Below, in pieces: positions 30,331 to 38,671 of a DNA stretch of 64,000 nt. Under the pieces are notes generated by a model that worked only from the letters and a program-made list of their open reading frames with translations, was not told the origin of the DNA and did no database searches. The DNA comes from Streptomyces sp. NBC_01260 (lineage in GTDB: Bacteria; Actinomycetota; Actinomycetes; Streptomycetales; Streptomycetaceae). Each line of letters begins with the position of its first letter. The first letter of the stretch is position 1. The DNA lies in assembly GCF_036226405.1 (NCBI RefSeq), contig NZ_CP108464.1, positions 4,092,001-4,156,000 of the forward strand, in the 5' to 3' direction. Both the position numbers and the translations under genes were made by a program.

Positions 30331-31056
30331 CCAAGCCGTACGAACCGATGCCGGCGGACTGGGAGCGCGCGCTGTGCGTCGTCGCGCACCCCGACGACCT
30401 GGAGTACGGGCCCGCCTGCGCGGTCGCCAGGTGGACCACGCAGGGCAAGTTCGTCGCCTATGCCGTGGCGGCCGTGGCGAAGCCGGGATCGCCACCATGG
30501 CCCCGGATGCCACCGGTGCGATGCGCGCCGGGGAACAGCTGCGGGCCGCGGCCGTGGTCGGGGTGCGGGACGTGGACTTCCTCGGCCACTCGGACGGCAT
30601 CATCGAGTACGGCCTGCCGCTGCGCCGTGACCTCGCGCGCTCGATCCGCAAGTACCGCCCGGACGCGCTGGTCACCATCAACTTCTGTGAACGGTGGCGC
30701 AGCGGCGACTGGAACACCCCCGACCACCGCAACGTCGGCGTCGCACTGCTCGACGCGGCCGCCGACGCCGGCAACCCCTGGGTCTTCCCCGAACTCGTCG
30801 ACGAGGGCTTCCCGCCGTGGGACGGCGTGCGCTTCGTGGCTGTCGGCGGCTCCCGGAGTCCGGGCACGCCATCGACGTCACCGACGGCATGGACGCCGGT
30901 ATCGAGGCGCTGGCCGCGCACGCCGGCTATCTGGCGTCGCTGCCGCCGGACAACCCGATGGCCGACGTCGCCGGCTACCTCACCACCAAGCACACGCGCT
31001 TCGGCGAGCGCTTCAACAACGTGCCGACCATGCCGTTCGAGATCATCGGTGTCTGA
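30327..31056 (+). pseudogene. PIG-L family deacetylase with two frameshifts
   Basis: Metal-dependent N-acetylglucosaminyl deacetylase of the PIG-L/MshB family, broken into three frames. The first part (from ATG 30327) has the zinc motif AHPDDLEYG. The frame then slips near 30465-30474; the second part has GEAGIATMAPDATGAMRAGE and NTPDHRNVG. A further slip near 30850-30855 leads to the last part (PESGHAIDVTDGMDAGIEAL onward to the stop). Both slips are explained by one missing base each. Joined, they would give about 243 residues, the family length. The catalytic residues are all present, so the damage is recent or technical. Confidence 0.75.
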
Positions 31057-31062
31057 GCCGGA

Positions 31063-31302
31063 TCAGCAGCCGGCGGCGGAGAACAGCAGGCAGTGGTCGC
31101 CGGTGAGGCTCTCCGACGGCGTGCTCCACTCGAAGTAGATCTCGCCCTCGAATTCCAGCACCTCCGACAGCGCGTGCCCGATGTCGAACGCCAGCGGGGT
31201 GACCTTGCCGCTGGAGTCGCGGAAGTTGCCGGCGCAGACGCCGATCGGGCCGCCCGGACGCAGATGCTTGCCGATGGTGCCGAAGATGTCCGCGTGGTGG
31301 TC
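31063..31302 (-). pseudogene. C-terminal gene remnant, possibly methyltransferase-like
   Basis: About 79 codons of coherent protein on the minus strand, ending at a stop at 31063. It contains HLRPGGPIGVCAGNFRDSSG and ends LTGDHCLLFSAAGC. The GKHLRPGG-type loop and the following strand resemble the end of an N4/N6 DNA-methylase or other Rossmann methyltransferase. Upstream of it the same frame becomes Arg/Pro/Gly-rich antisense-like sequence with no start signal. I therefore read it as the surviving 3' end of a deleted gene. It is convergent with the broken PIG-L gene, only 6 bases apart. Confidence 0.45.
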
Positions 31303-31420
31303 TTCACCGCCCCCGACCCGCTCTGACGATCCTGCGTCCGCGGAGCCCGATGCCACCGCGTCCTGCGGGCGGCCGGCCCTGCGGACGCGTGGCGGTTCGG
31401 TGCGCCGCCCCGGGGAAACG

Positions 31421-31458
31421 ACGGGCGCCGGAAGACCGCGAGGTCTTCCGGCGCCCGT
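31421..31458. terminator. Terminator of the DUF5324 gene
   Basis: Perfect 17-base stem (31421-31437 with 31442-31458), GCGA tetraloop, 26 bases after the minus-strand stop. Confidence 0.85.
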
Positions 31459-31484
31459 TCTCCTTACTGCTGCTGAGCGGCCGG

Positions 31485-32198
31485 TCAGGGGCGGTCGTCC
31501 AGGTCCGTGCCGTCCACGGCGTCCGGTCCGTCCGTCTCCGCGTCGGCCTGCTTGCCCTGGACGTCGGGGTCGAGGGCCGTCGAGCCGCTCCCGTCGACCG
31601 AGGTCAGCGGGGCACGGTCGTCGACCTCGGTGGGAGCGGGCGGCTCGACCAGCCAGTCGGGGTTGGCCTGCTTGTCCCACCAGCGCCAGACGGCATAGGC
31701 GCTGCCCGCCAGGATGCCGGCCACGGCCAGTGCCTTGGACACGCGGCCGGCCCTGGCCCGCCGCTCGTGCTTCCGGGTCAGCTTCCTGATTTCCTTCGGC
31801 GTGACCTGCCCGCGCAGTGCGGCCAGGGCGGCGGCACTGCGAGCGGTGGCCTCCTGGGCGACCGGCTGGGCCGCGGCCATCGCGTGCTCGACGCGGGGAA
31901 CGGTGTAGTCCGCAGCGCTCCTGGCGACCTGACGGGCGCGCTGCGCGGCCTCGTCGACCTTGGGGGGCACATGCGTAAGGGCGAGTTCGATACGTGGTGC
32001 GAGGTGCGCGCCGTACTGGACGCGAGCCTGCTTGGCTGCCTTCGAAACCTTCGGCGCGAGCAGCGTACGGGCCTCTTGCGCGTAGTGAACGGCCTGTTCC
32101 CTGGCCGTGTCGGCGTAGGGGGCCGCCACTTCCGCGGCGTGCTGCACGCTGTCCCTCGCCGAGTCGGTTGCGGCGCGCACGCTGTCGATGCGGGTCAC
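31485..32198 (-). CDS. DUF5324 family protein with apolipophorin-like helices and one membrane helix
   Basis: A 237-residue protein. The first 130 residues are long amphipathic helices with repeated Ala/Arg patterns (AATDSARDSVQHAAEVAAPY, later VDEAAQRARQVARSAADYTV), like stress and lipid-associated helical proteins. A basic segment (TRKHERRARAGRV) precedes one membrane helix (SKALAVAGILAGSAYAVWRW) and an acidic tail. The GTG at 32198 is chosen because AAGGAGGAGG precedes it; a longer frame to 32303 has no ribosome site. It is conserved in Streptomyces beside the cyclophilin gene. The function is unknown. Confidence 0.8.
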   Translation of the reverse strand: MTRIDSVRAATDSARDSVQHAAEVAAPYADTAREQAVHYAQEARTLLAPKVSKAAKQARVQYGAHLAPRIELALTHVPPKVDEAAQRARQVARSAADYTVPRVEHAMAAAQPVAQEATARSAAALAALRGQVTPKEIRKLTRKHERRARAGRVSKALAVAGILAGSAYAVWRWWDKQANPDWLVEPPAPTEVDDRAPLTSVDGSGSTALDPDVQGKQADAETDGPDAVDGTDLDDRP

Positions 32199-32539
32199 GG
32201 GATCCTCCTCCTTGGTGGCGGGTTGGTACTCCGCCTTTCCACCCAGTTCGAGATCATGCCTACCCGGAGCCTGTGCGGCACCTGGGGCGGGCATCCGGGT
32301 CATTCAGGTCATGAGGGACACCCTCGGGCAATGAGGTGCAAGGGGAGCCTGTCGACGACAATGCCACGGTTCGGCCCGGCACGCGCCGGTTCGTCACGCA
32401 CTTGGCCGCATTCGTTTCCGTCGGAAGCCGCGGCGGGCAGCGGGGAGAAGGGCGGGGAGGCGTGGGCGGGCCGGACGACGCGGGGTGTGGTCCGTGCGAG
32501 GATCGGTGGACGTCAGAGAAGACTTACGGAAGGCAGATC
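32199..32539. other. Divergent promoter region of DUF5324 and cyclophilin genes
   Basis: 341 bases. I see the two ribosome-binding sites at its ends but no clear promoter, operator or hairpin. The long frame that runs into the cyclophilin from 32336 is not supported. Confidence 0.4.
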
Positions 32540-33067
32540 GTGGCCGAGCAGCTTTACGCCACCTTGAAGACCAACCAGGGCGACATCGAGATCCGGCTTC
32601 TGCCGAACCACGCGCCCAAGACGGTCAAGAACTTCGTCGAGCTCGCCACCGGTGAGCGCGAGTGGACCCACCCCGCGACCGGGAACAAGTCCAAGGACCG
32701 GCTGTACGACGGCACCGTCTTCCACCGCGTCATCAGCGGCTTCATGATCCAGGGCGGCGACCCGCTGGGCAACGGCACGGGCGGCCCGGGGTACGAGTTC
32801 GGTGACGAGTTCCACCCCGACCTCGCCTTCACCAAGCCGTACCTGCTGGCGATGGCCAACGCCGGCCCGGGGACCAACGGCTCGCAGTTCTTCGTGACGG
32901 TGTCGCCGACCGCCTGGCTGACCGGCAAGCACACCATCTTCGGTGAGGTGGCGGACCCGGCGAGCCAGAAGGTCGTCGACACCATCGCGGCCGCCCAGAC
33001 CAACGCGCGCACCGACCGTCCGTTGCAGGACGTGGTCATCGAGTCGGTCGTCGTCGAGACCCGCTGA
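32540..33067 (+). CDS. ppiA: Cyclophilin-type peptidyl-prolyl isomerase
   Basis: A 175-residue cytoplasmic prolyl cis-trans isomerase that speeds protein folding. The cyclophilin core is seen as VFHRVISGFMIQGGDPLGNGTGG, split by a motif-rich loop with ANAGPGTNGSQFFVT and the Trp of the cyclosporin site in LTGKHTIFG's neighbourhood (PTAWLTGKHTIFGEV). The start is GTG at 32540 after GGAAGG. No signal peptide. It stands upstream of a rhomboid gene, 143 bases away. Confidence 0.95.
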   Translation: MAEQLYATLKTNQGDIEIRLLPNHAPKTVKNFVELATGEREWTHPATGNKSKDRLYDGTVFHRVISGFMIQGGDPLGNGTGGPGYEFGDEFHPDLAFTKPYLLAMANAGPGTNGSQFFVTVSPTAWLTGKHTIFGEVADPASQKVVDTIAAAQTNARTDRPLQDVVIESVVVETR

Positions 33068-33210
33068 CTGCCGAGCGTCGCCGGCCGCTCACTCTCTGAT
33101 CCGCCCGGGAACCAACTGCCCCGCCCGTCCGTACTTGATGACAGAACGGACGTGCAGGGCGGCTCGGTGTGCCCTGCCGCGATGACGAGGACCGAGGGGA
33201 CCGGGAAGTG

Positions 33211-34119
33211 ATGGGACCGATGGACCAGCAGCCGCCGGGCGAGCAGAACGCGTCCGCTCCCGTGGACGGTCCGGTCACCTGTTACCGCCATCCGGGCCGT
33301 GAGGCGACGATCCGCTGCACCCGCTGCGACCGCCCGGTCTGCCCGGACTGCATGGTCAGCGCCTCGGTCGGCTTCCAGTGCCCGGACTGCGTCCGGCAGG
33401 GATCCGGCACGGGTCACAGCCCGGCGGCCGCCCGGCCGCGCACGATCGCCGGCGGCTCGGTCGCGGCGGATCCCCGGCTGATCACCAAGATCCTGCTCGG
33501 GATCAACGTCGCGGTGTTCGTCGCGGTGCTGGCCAACAGCGCGCTGGTCGGCGATCTGGTGCTCCTGGGCCGGGCCAATTTCTACTACGGCGGTCCGCCC
33601 GAGGGCATTGCGGAAGGCCAGTGGTACCGGCTGGTGACGTCGATGTTCCTGCACCAGGAGGTGTGGCACATCGCCTTCAACATGCTGGGGCTCTGGTGGC
33701 TGGGCGGTCCGCTGGAAGCGGCGCTCGGCCGCGCCCGCTACCTCGCGCTCTACATGCTCTCGGGGCTGGCGGGCAGTGCCCTGACCTACTGGCTCGCCGA
33801 GCCGAACCAGCCCTCGCTGGGCGCCTCGGGCGCCATCTTCGGTCTGCTGGGCGCCACCGCGGTGCTCATGCGCCGGCTCAACTACGACATGCGCCCGGTC
33901 TTCGCGCTTCTCGCGATCAACCTGGTCATCACCTTCAACCCCTGGGGCGGAATCGCCTGGCAGGCACATGTCGGCGGGCTGATCGCGGGCACGCTGATCG
34001 CCATCGGCATGGTGCACGCCCCGCGCGAGCGGCGGAATCTGGTGCAGTACGGCACCTGCGCCGCGGCCCTGGTCGTGGTGGTCCTGATCGTGGTCCTCAG
34101 AACGGCCTCGCTGACCTGA
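33211..34119 (+). CDS. Rhomboid family intramembrane serine protease
   Basis: About 302 residues from ATG 33211 (ATG 33220 is an alternative). The N-terminus has a cysteine/histidine zinc-binding cluster (CYRHPGREATIRCTRCDRPVC, a B-box-like module, shortened here by one residue), then a linker. Six or seven membrane helices follow, with the WHIAFNMLGLWWLG half-motif, the catalytic serine in GASGAIFG and the catalytic histidine in AHVGGLIAG. The enzyme cuts single-pass membrane proteins within the bilayer; its substrates are unknown. A hairpin (34198-34241) follows. The zinc module is common in actinobacterial rhomboids. Confidence 0.9.
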   Translation: MGPMDQQPPGEQNASAPVDGPVTCYRHPGREATIRCTRCDRPVCPDCMVSASVGFQCPDCVRQGSGTGHSPAAARPRTIAGGSVAADPRLITKILLGINVAVFVAVLANSALVGDLVLLGRANFYYGGPPEGIAEGQWYRLVTSMFLHQEVWHIAFNMLGLWWLGGPLEAALGRARYLALYMLSGLAGSALTYWLAEPNQPSLGASGAIFGLLGATAVLMRRLNYDMRPVFALLAINLVITFNPWGGIAWQAHVGGLIAGTLIAIGMVHAPRERRNLVQYGTCAAALVVVVLIVVLRTASLT

Positions 34120-34149
34120 GGGCTCGATACGGACCGTTTGTGATCGAAG

Positions 34150-34349
34150 TTGTCCACAGCGTGCACCTGATCTTGTGCATTCAGCGGGTACAACTGTGCC
34201 CCTTGTCGCTGAGCTGGGTTTTTCCAGCAGGGACAAGGGGCGTGCTGCCCCGGTCAGGGGCGGCTGCAGTCACACCGGAGTCAACGGTCAAGGAGTTATC
34301 CACAGATCGTCTGACCTTTTCCCCCGCCTGTGGATAACGCTGTGGGTAA
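34150..34349. promoter_or_regulatory. DnaA-box cluster outside oriC
   Basis: Four DnaA boxes in 200 bases of non-coding DNA: TTGTCCACA (34150-34158), TTATCCACA (34296-34304), TGTGGATAA (34329-34337) and TGTGGGTAA (34341-34349). The first is the Streptomyces consensus. They lie about 22 kb from oriC between the rhomboid gene and crgA. Confidence 0.75.
34198..34241 (+). terminator. Terminator after the rhomboid gene
   Basis: Arms GCCCCTTGTC (34198-34207) and GACAAGGGGC (34232-34241), with an inner GCTGG/CCAGC stem around a GTTTTT loop. Confidence 0.7.
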
Positions 34350-34405
34350 CTCAGGGCAAGGGTTGCGGTACCGGGGTCCGCCGTGGTGCTACGCGCTTCG
34401 GGGAG

Positions 34406-34660
34406 CTACTTCCACTGGGTGGAGACGCCGAAGCCGCCGGCGATGAAGCCGAAGCCGACGACGATGTTCCAGTTCCCCAGTGCCTTGACCGGCAGGTCGC
34501 CGTCGGTCACATAGAAAACGACGATCCAGGCCAGGCCGATCAGGAAGAGCGCCAGCATGACCGGCGCCACCCAACTGCGGTTGGTCAGCTTTATGCTGGT
34601 TGCCTGCTTCGCCGGAGGGGGCGTGAAGTCGGCCTTCTTGCGGATACGTGACTTCGGCAC
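34406..34660 (-). CDS. crgA: Cell division protein CrgA
   Basis: An 84-residue membrane protein that inhibits FtsZ-ring formation in aerial hyphae and coordinates growth with sporulation septation in Streptomyces. The N-terminus is basic ([15 protein letters not shown]), followed by two membrane helices ([20 protein letters not shown] and [15 protein letters not shown]) joined by an acidic turn. Divergent from the DUF881 gene, 142 bases apart; the downstream side faces the DnaA-box cluster. Confidence 0.95.
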   Translation of the reverse strand: MPKSRIRKKADFTPPPAKQATSIKLTNRSWVAPVMLALFLIGLAWIVVFYVTDGDLPVKALGNWNIVVGFGFIAGGFGVSTQWK

Positions 34661-34802
34661 GAGGAACTCTCCTGTCGATGCGCTGCGTTACCGCGCAGGG
34701 AACTGATGGCTGACGCCGGGTGTGGCGCGAGGGGGAAATGCTGCCTCCCCCGGGCGTCCGTTAGCGTAGTGCTTCCGTGGCGCCGAAGGAGATAAGGGTA
34801 CG

Positions 34803-35570
34803 TTGAGCAATTCTGCCGACTCTCCCCCAGGCCCGGTCCGGCGCACCCTCCGGTATCCGGTCAGAGTGCTCACCGCTGCCGTTTTCGCCCTGGCCGGTCT
34901 CATCTTCGTCACCAGCGCGAACACGGCCAAGGGCACCAACATCCGCACCGACTCCTCGCTGCTGAAGCTCTCCGACCTCATCCAGCAGCGCAGCGAGAAG
35001 AACGCGGCCCTGGAGGAATCCGCCGCGTCCGTGCGCCAGGACATCGACACCCTCGCCCAGCGCGACGACGGCAGCACCACGGCGGAGGACGCCCGGCTCA
35101 AGGCGCTGGAGCGGGCCGCCGGCACCAAGAAGCTCTCCGGCCGAGCGGTGTCCGTCACCCTCGACGACGCCCCGCCGAACGCCACCGCGAACCCCGGTTA
35201 CCCCGATCCGCAACCCAATGACCTGGTCATTCACCAGCAGGACCTGCAAGCGGTCGTCAACGCCCTCTGGCAGGGCGGAGCCGGTGGCATCGAGGTCATG
35301 GACCAGCGGCTGATCTCCACCAGCGCGGTGCGCTGCGTCGGCAACACCCTGATCCTCCAGGGCCGGGTCTACTCACCGCCGTACAAGATCACCGCCGTCG
35401 GTGACCCCGGCAAGCTCAAGCAGGCGCTCAACGCCTCCCCGGCGATCCAGAACTACCTGCTGTACGTGAAGGCGTACGGGCTCGGCTGGAAAGTCGATGA
35501 GCGCCAGGCGGTGACTCTTCCCGGCTACTCGGGCACAGTGGATCTCCACTATGCGGAGCCGGTGAAGTAG
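34803..35570 (+). CDS. DUF881 family extracytoplasmic protein
   Basis: A 255-residue protein with a single N-terminal membrane helix (VLTAAVFALAGLIFVTSA), a coiled segment (EESAASVRQDIDTL) and a C-terminal extracytoplasmic domain of the DUF881 family with VNALWQGGAGGIEVMDQRL, CVGNTLILQGRVYSPPYKI and related motifs. The start is TTG at 34803, a rare start codon, chosen because the preceding bases hold GGAGAT and the frame opens there. DUF881 genes usually accompany crgA and sortase genes in actinobacteria. The function is unknown; a cell-envelope role is plausible. Confidence 0.85.
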   Translation: MSNSADSPPGPVRRTLRYPVRVLTAAVFALAGLIFVTSANTAKGTNIRTDSSLLKLSDLIQQRSEKNAALEESAASVRQDIDTLAQRDDGSTTAEDARLKALERAAGTKKLSGRAVSVTLDDAPPNATANPGYPDPQPNDLVIHQQDLQAVVNALWQGGAGGIEVMDQRLISTSAVRCVGNTLILQGRVYSPPYKITAVGDPGKLKQALNASPAIQNYLLYVKAYGLGWKVDERQAVTLPGYSGTVDLHYAEPVK

Positions 35571-35595
35571 CGAGCAGCTGCGGGGAGGCCGACCG

Positions 35596-36321
35596 GTGTC
35601 GGTGCGACTGATCGTCAGGACGTTCAGCGAACTGTGCATCACGATCGGTGCCCTGATCGTGCTGTTTGTGGTGTATGTACTGTTCTGGACCGGGGTGAAG
35701 GCCGCCGGTGCGACCGAGGGACAGATCGACGACCTGCAGCGCCAGTGGGCGCGGGGGACGGTGTCCGCGCCCGCCCCGTCGGCATCGCCGACCGCACCGC
35801 CGACCGCACCGTCATCGCCGGGTCCGAAGCCCCCGGCTCCCAGGGCGTACCGCGACGGGAAGCCGTTCGCGATGCTCTACATACCCCGTTTCGGAAAGGG
35901 CTGGGAGTGGCCCGTCCTGGAGAACACGGAGGTCAAGACCTTGCAGAAGGGCCTGGGGCACTACCGCGGCACCGCCCGTCCCGGAGCCACCGGCAACTTC
36001 GCGGTCGCCGGTCACCGCCGCACGTACGGCGATCCCTTCAAGGACTTCCCGAAGCTGCGCCCCGGGGACCCGGTGCTGCTGACGGACGGGACGACGTGGT
36101 TCACGTACCGCATCGACAAGAAGCCCTACCGCACCGTTCCGAGCGATATCGGCGTCATCGACCCCGTCCCGCGCAAGTCCGGCTTCGACGGGCCCGGCCG
36201 CTACCTGACGCTGACCACCTGCGAGCCCGAGTGGGGCAGCAGCCACCGGCTGATCGCCTGGGCGCACCTGGACGCGACCCAGCCCGTGACCGAAGGAAGG
36301 CCGGCAGCTTTCCACAGCTGA
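35596..36321 (+). CDS. srtE: Class E sortase (first copy)
   Basis: Membrane-bound transpeptidase of 241 residues that links surface proteins with LAxTG-like signals to the wall; class E sortases attach chaplins in Streptomyces. One N-terminal helix (LCITIGALIVLFVVYVLFW), a Pro-rich linker, then the sortase domain. The catalytic His lies in FAVAGHRRTYGDPF, Cys in YLTLTTCEPEW and Arg in SSHRLIAW. GTG start after GGGGAGG. It is 25 bases after the DUF881 gene, so probably one operon. Confidence 0.93.
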   Translation: MSVRLIVRTFSELCITIGALIVLFVVYVLFWTGVKAAGATEGQIDDLQRQWARGTVSAPAPSASPTAPPTAPSSPGPKPPAPRAYRDGKPFAMLYIPRFGKGWEWPVLENTEVKTLQKGLGHYRGTARPGATGNFAVAGHRRTYGDPFKDFPKLRPGDPVLLTDGTTWFTYRIDKKPYRTVPSDIGVIDPVPRKSGFDGPGRYLTLTTCEPEWGSSHRLIAWAHLDATQPVTEGRPAAFHS

Positions 36322-36377
36322 CCCACGGCCCTGCCCCGGCCCTTTAGTCTGGTCCCGTACCGAATGGAGGGGTCAGC

Positions 36378-36560
36378 ATGTACGGCTGGATCTGGCGTCA
36401 TCTGCCGGGCAACGCGTGGGTGCGCGGGTTCATCTCGCTCGTGCTCGCCGTGGCGGTTGTCTATGTGCTGTTCCAGTACGTCTTCCCGTGGGCGGAGCCG
36501 CTGCTTCCGTTCGGCGATGTGACGGTCGACGGCGCGGGCGCGACGGGGGCCGGCCGATGA
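36378..36560 (+). CDS. Small membrane protein upstream of pabA
   Basis: A 60-residue protein with a GGAGGGG ribosome site, an N-terminal segment WIWRHLPGNAWVRGF and one membrane helix (ISLVLAVAVVYVLFQYVFPW). The stop overlaps the ATG of the next gene (ATGA). I do not know its function. It is short but well formed, and its translational coupling argues that it is real. Confidence 0.75.
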   Translation: MYGWIWRHLPGNAWVRGFISLVLAVAVVYVLFQYVFPWAEPLLPFGDVTVDGAGATGAGR

Positions 36561-37195
36561 GCGCCCGCATCCTGGTCGTCGACAACTACGACAGCTTCGT
36601 CTTCAACCTCGTCCAGTACCTCTACCAGCTCGGCGCCGAGTGCGAGGTGCTGCGCAACGACGAGGTGACCACGGCCCACGCCCAGGACGGCTTCGACGGC
36701 GTTCTGCTCTCGCCCGGCCCCGGCACCCCCGAGCACGCGGGCGTCTGCGTCGACATGGTGCGGCACTGCGCGGCGACCGGCGTCCCGGTCTTCGGGGTCT
36801 GCCTCGGGATGCAGTCGATGGCGGTGGCGTACGGCGGTGTCGTGGACCGCGCCCCCGAACTGCTGCACGGCAAGACGTCCCCGGTGACCCACGAGGGCAA
36901 GGGCGTCTTCGCCGGTCTGCCCTCCCCCTTCACCGCGACCCGCTACCACTCGCTCGCCGCCGAACCGGACACGGTCCCCGAGGAGCTGGAGGTCACCGCG
37001 CGCACGGCCGACGGCATCATCATGGGGCTGCGGCACCGGGAGCTGGCGGTCGAGGGAGTGCAGTTCCACCCGGAGTCGGTGCTCACTGAGCACGGCCACC
37101 TGATGCTGGCGAACTGGCTGGCGCAGTGCGGTGACGCCGGAGCCGTCGAGAGGTCGGCGGGGCTCGCGCCGGTGGTGGGCAAGGCCGTCGCGTGA
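36557..37195 (+). CDS. pabA: Aminodeoxychorismate/anthranilate synthase glutaminase component
   Basis: A 212-residue class I glutamine amidotransferase (PabA/TrpG type) that supplies ammonia for aminodeoxychorismate (folate) or anthranilate (tryptophan) formation. The opening ILVVDNYDSFVFNLVQYL is the family signature; the catalytic Cys is in FGVCLGMQS and the His/Glu pair in VQFHPESVLTEHG. The partner component I is not adjacent, so folate and tryptophan roles cannot be separated. It lies between sortase genes, overlapping both neighbours by 4 bases. Confidence 0.9.
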   Translation: MSARILVVDNYDSFVFNLVQYLYQLGAECEVLRNDEVTTAHAQDGFDGVLLSPGPGTPEHAGVCVDMVRHCAATGVPVFGVCLGMQSMAVAYGGVVDRAPELLHGKTSPVTHEGKGVFAGLPSPFTATRYHSLAAEPDTVPEELEVTARTADGIIMGLRHRELAVEGVQFHPESVLTEHGHLMLANWLAQCGDAGAVERSAGLAPVVGKAVA

Positions 37196-38637
37196 CCCCA
37201 CCCCGCCACGGACGCGACGCCGGTCAGGACGGCCCGCCCGAAGAGGGGACGCACGGGGCCGCAGGCGCGTTCGAGGCGGCGGTCGGCCAGCTGGCGGACC
37301 CGCTGAACGATCCGTTGCCGGGGGAGCACGCCTCCCCCTGGTCCCGGGCGGAGGACGTTCTCGGGGGAACGGCGGGCCCGGACGGCGGACCGGGCGGCGC
37401 CGGTACGCCGTCTGCGCAGGCGCCACACGGGCCGCAGGCGGCTCAGGAACCTCCGCGCGAGTGGTACGACCCCGAGGGATACGAACGGGACTGGTACGGG
37501 CGGCAGGCGCCCGTCCCGGCGGCCCCGGCCGCAGTGCCCCCTCGGCAGGACGAGACCGTCGCACTGCGGACCCCGGACACCAGGACCCCGGACACCCGGC
37601 GAATAGTCCCCCCCGCGCGAACGGCACACCGCCCGCAACCGGAACGTGATCCGGCGGCCGAGGGCGCCACGGAAGTCATGGCAGCCCTGCCGGCCATGGC
37701 AGCCGTACCGGCCGTCGCAACGGTGGAATCCGTGGAAGAGGAACCGAGGACCACCGATGAGGCCGGCGGCGGAATCGGCGTGGGTCCGCAGACGGGCGCG
37801 GCCGGTGCCGCGCCGGGCACCGGGGGCCGGGCCGAACGCCGCCGTGCGGCCAAGGGCCGCGGCCGCAGGCGTCCCGACCCGCAGCCGGGGCCGGCGTCCG
37901 GGCAGGCCGCCGCCGCGAAGCCGATGTCGCGGGTCGAGGCGCGACGGGCGGCGCGGGCGGCCAAGGACAGCCCCGCCGTCGTGGTCAGCCGGGTGGTCGG
38001 CGAACTGTTCATCTCGCTGGGCGTCCTGATGCTGCTGTTCGTCACGTACCAGCTGTGGTGGACCAACGTGCGCGCCGACCAGATCGCCGGCAACGAGACG
38101 CACAAGATCCAGGACGACTGGGCCAGCGGCAAACGTGCCCCCGGTGTCTTCGAGGCCGGGCAGGGCTTCGCCATCATCCACATCCCGAAGCTGGACGTGG
38201 TCACGCCGATCGCCGAGGGCACCAGCAAGGACAAGGTGCTCGACCGCGGCATGGTCGGCCACTACTCCGAGAAGCCGCTGCGCACGGCGATGCCGTCGGC
38301 CAAGCAGGGCAACTTCGCGCTGGCCGGCCACCGCAACACCCACGGCGAGCCCTTCCGCTACATCAACCGGCTGCGCCCCGGCGACCCGATCGTGGTCGAG
38401 ACGCAGGACGCCTACTACACGTACGAGATGACGAGCGTGCTGCCCCAGACCTCGCCGTCCAATGTGTCGGTGATCGGCCCGGTGCCGCCGCAGTCGGGGT
38501 TCACCGAGCCCGGTCGGTACATCACATTGACGACCTGTACGCCCGAATTCACGAGTACGTACCGATTGATCGTCTGGGGCAAGATGGTCGACGAACGGCC
38601 GCGCAGCAAGGGAAAGCCCGACGCGCTCGTGGGCTGA
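37192..38637 (+). CDS. Class E sortase (second copy, long N-terminal region)
   Basis: A 481-residue protein: about 260 residues of disordered Pro/Gly/Ala/Glu-rich cytoplasmic region, then one membrane helix (VVGELFISLGVLMLLFVTYQ), then a sortase domain. Catalytic residues are in FALAGHRNTHGEPF (His), ITLTTCTPEF (Cys) and STYRLIVWG (Arg). The very long cytoplasmic part is unusual for a sortase. The GTG overlaps the pabA stop. Confidence 0.9.
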   Translation: MTPPRHGRDAGQDGPPEEGTHGAAGAFEAAVGQLADPLNDPLPGEHASPWSRAEDVLGGTAGPDGGPGGAGTPSAQAPHGPQAAQEPPREWYDPEGYERDWYGRQAPVPAAPAAVPPRQDETVALRTPDTRTPDTRRIVPPARTAHRPQPERDPAAEGATEVMAALPAMAAVPAVATVESVEEEPRTTDEAGGGIGVGPQTGAAGAAPGTGGRAERRRAAKGRGRRRPDPQPGPASGQAAAAKPMSRVEARRAARAAKDSPAVVVSRVVGELFISLGVLMLLFVTYQLWWTNVRADQIAGNETHKIQDDWASGKRAPGVFEAGQGFAIIHIPKLDVVTPIAEGTSKDKVLDRGMVGHYSEKPLRTAMPSAKQGNFALAGHRNTHGEPFRYINRLRPGDPIVVETQDAYYTYEMTSVLPQTSPSNVSVIGPVPPQSGFTEPGRYITLTTCTPEFTSTYRLIVWGKMVDERPRSKGKPDALVG

Positions 38638-38671
38638 ACGGGCTGAACATCATCACGACAGGGACGGTGCG

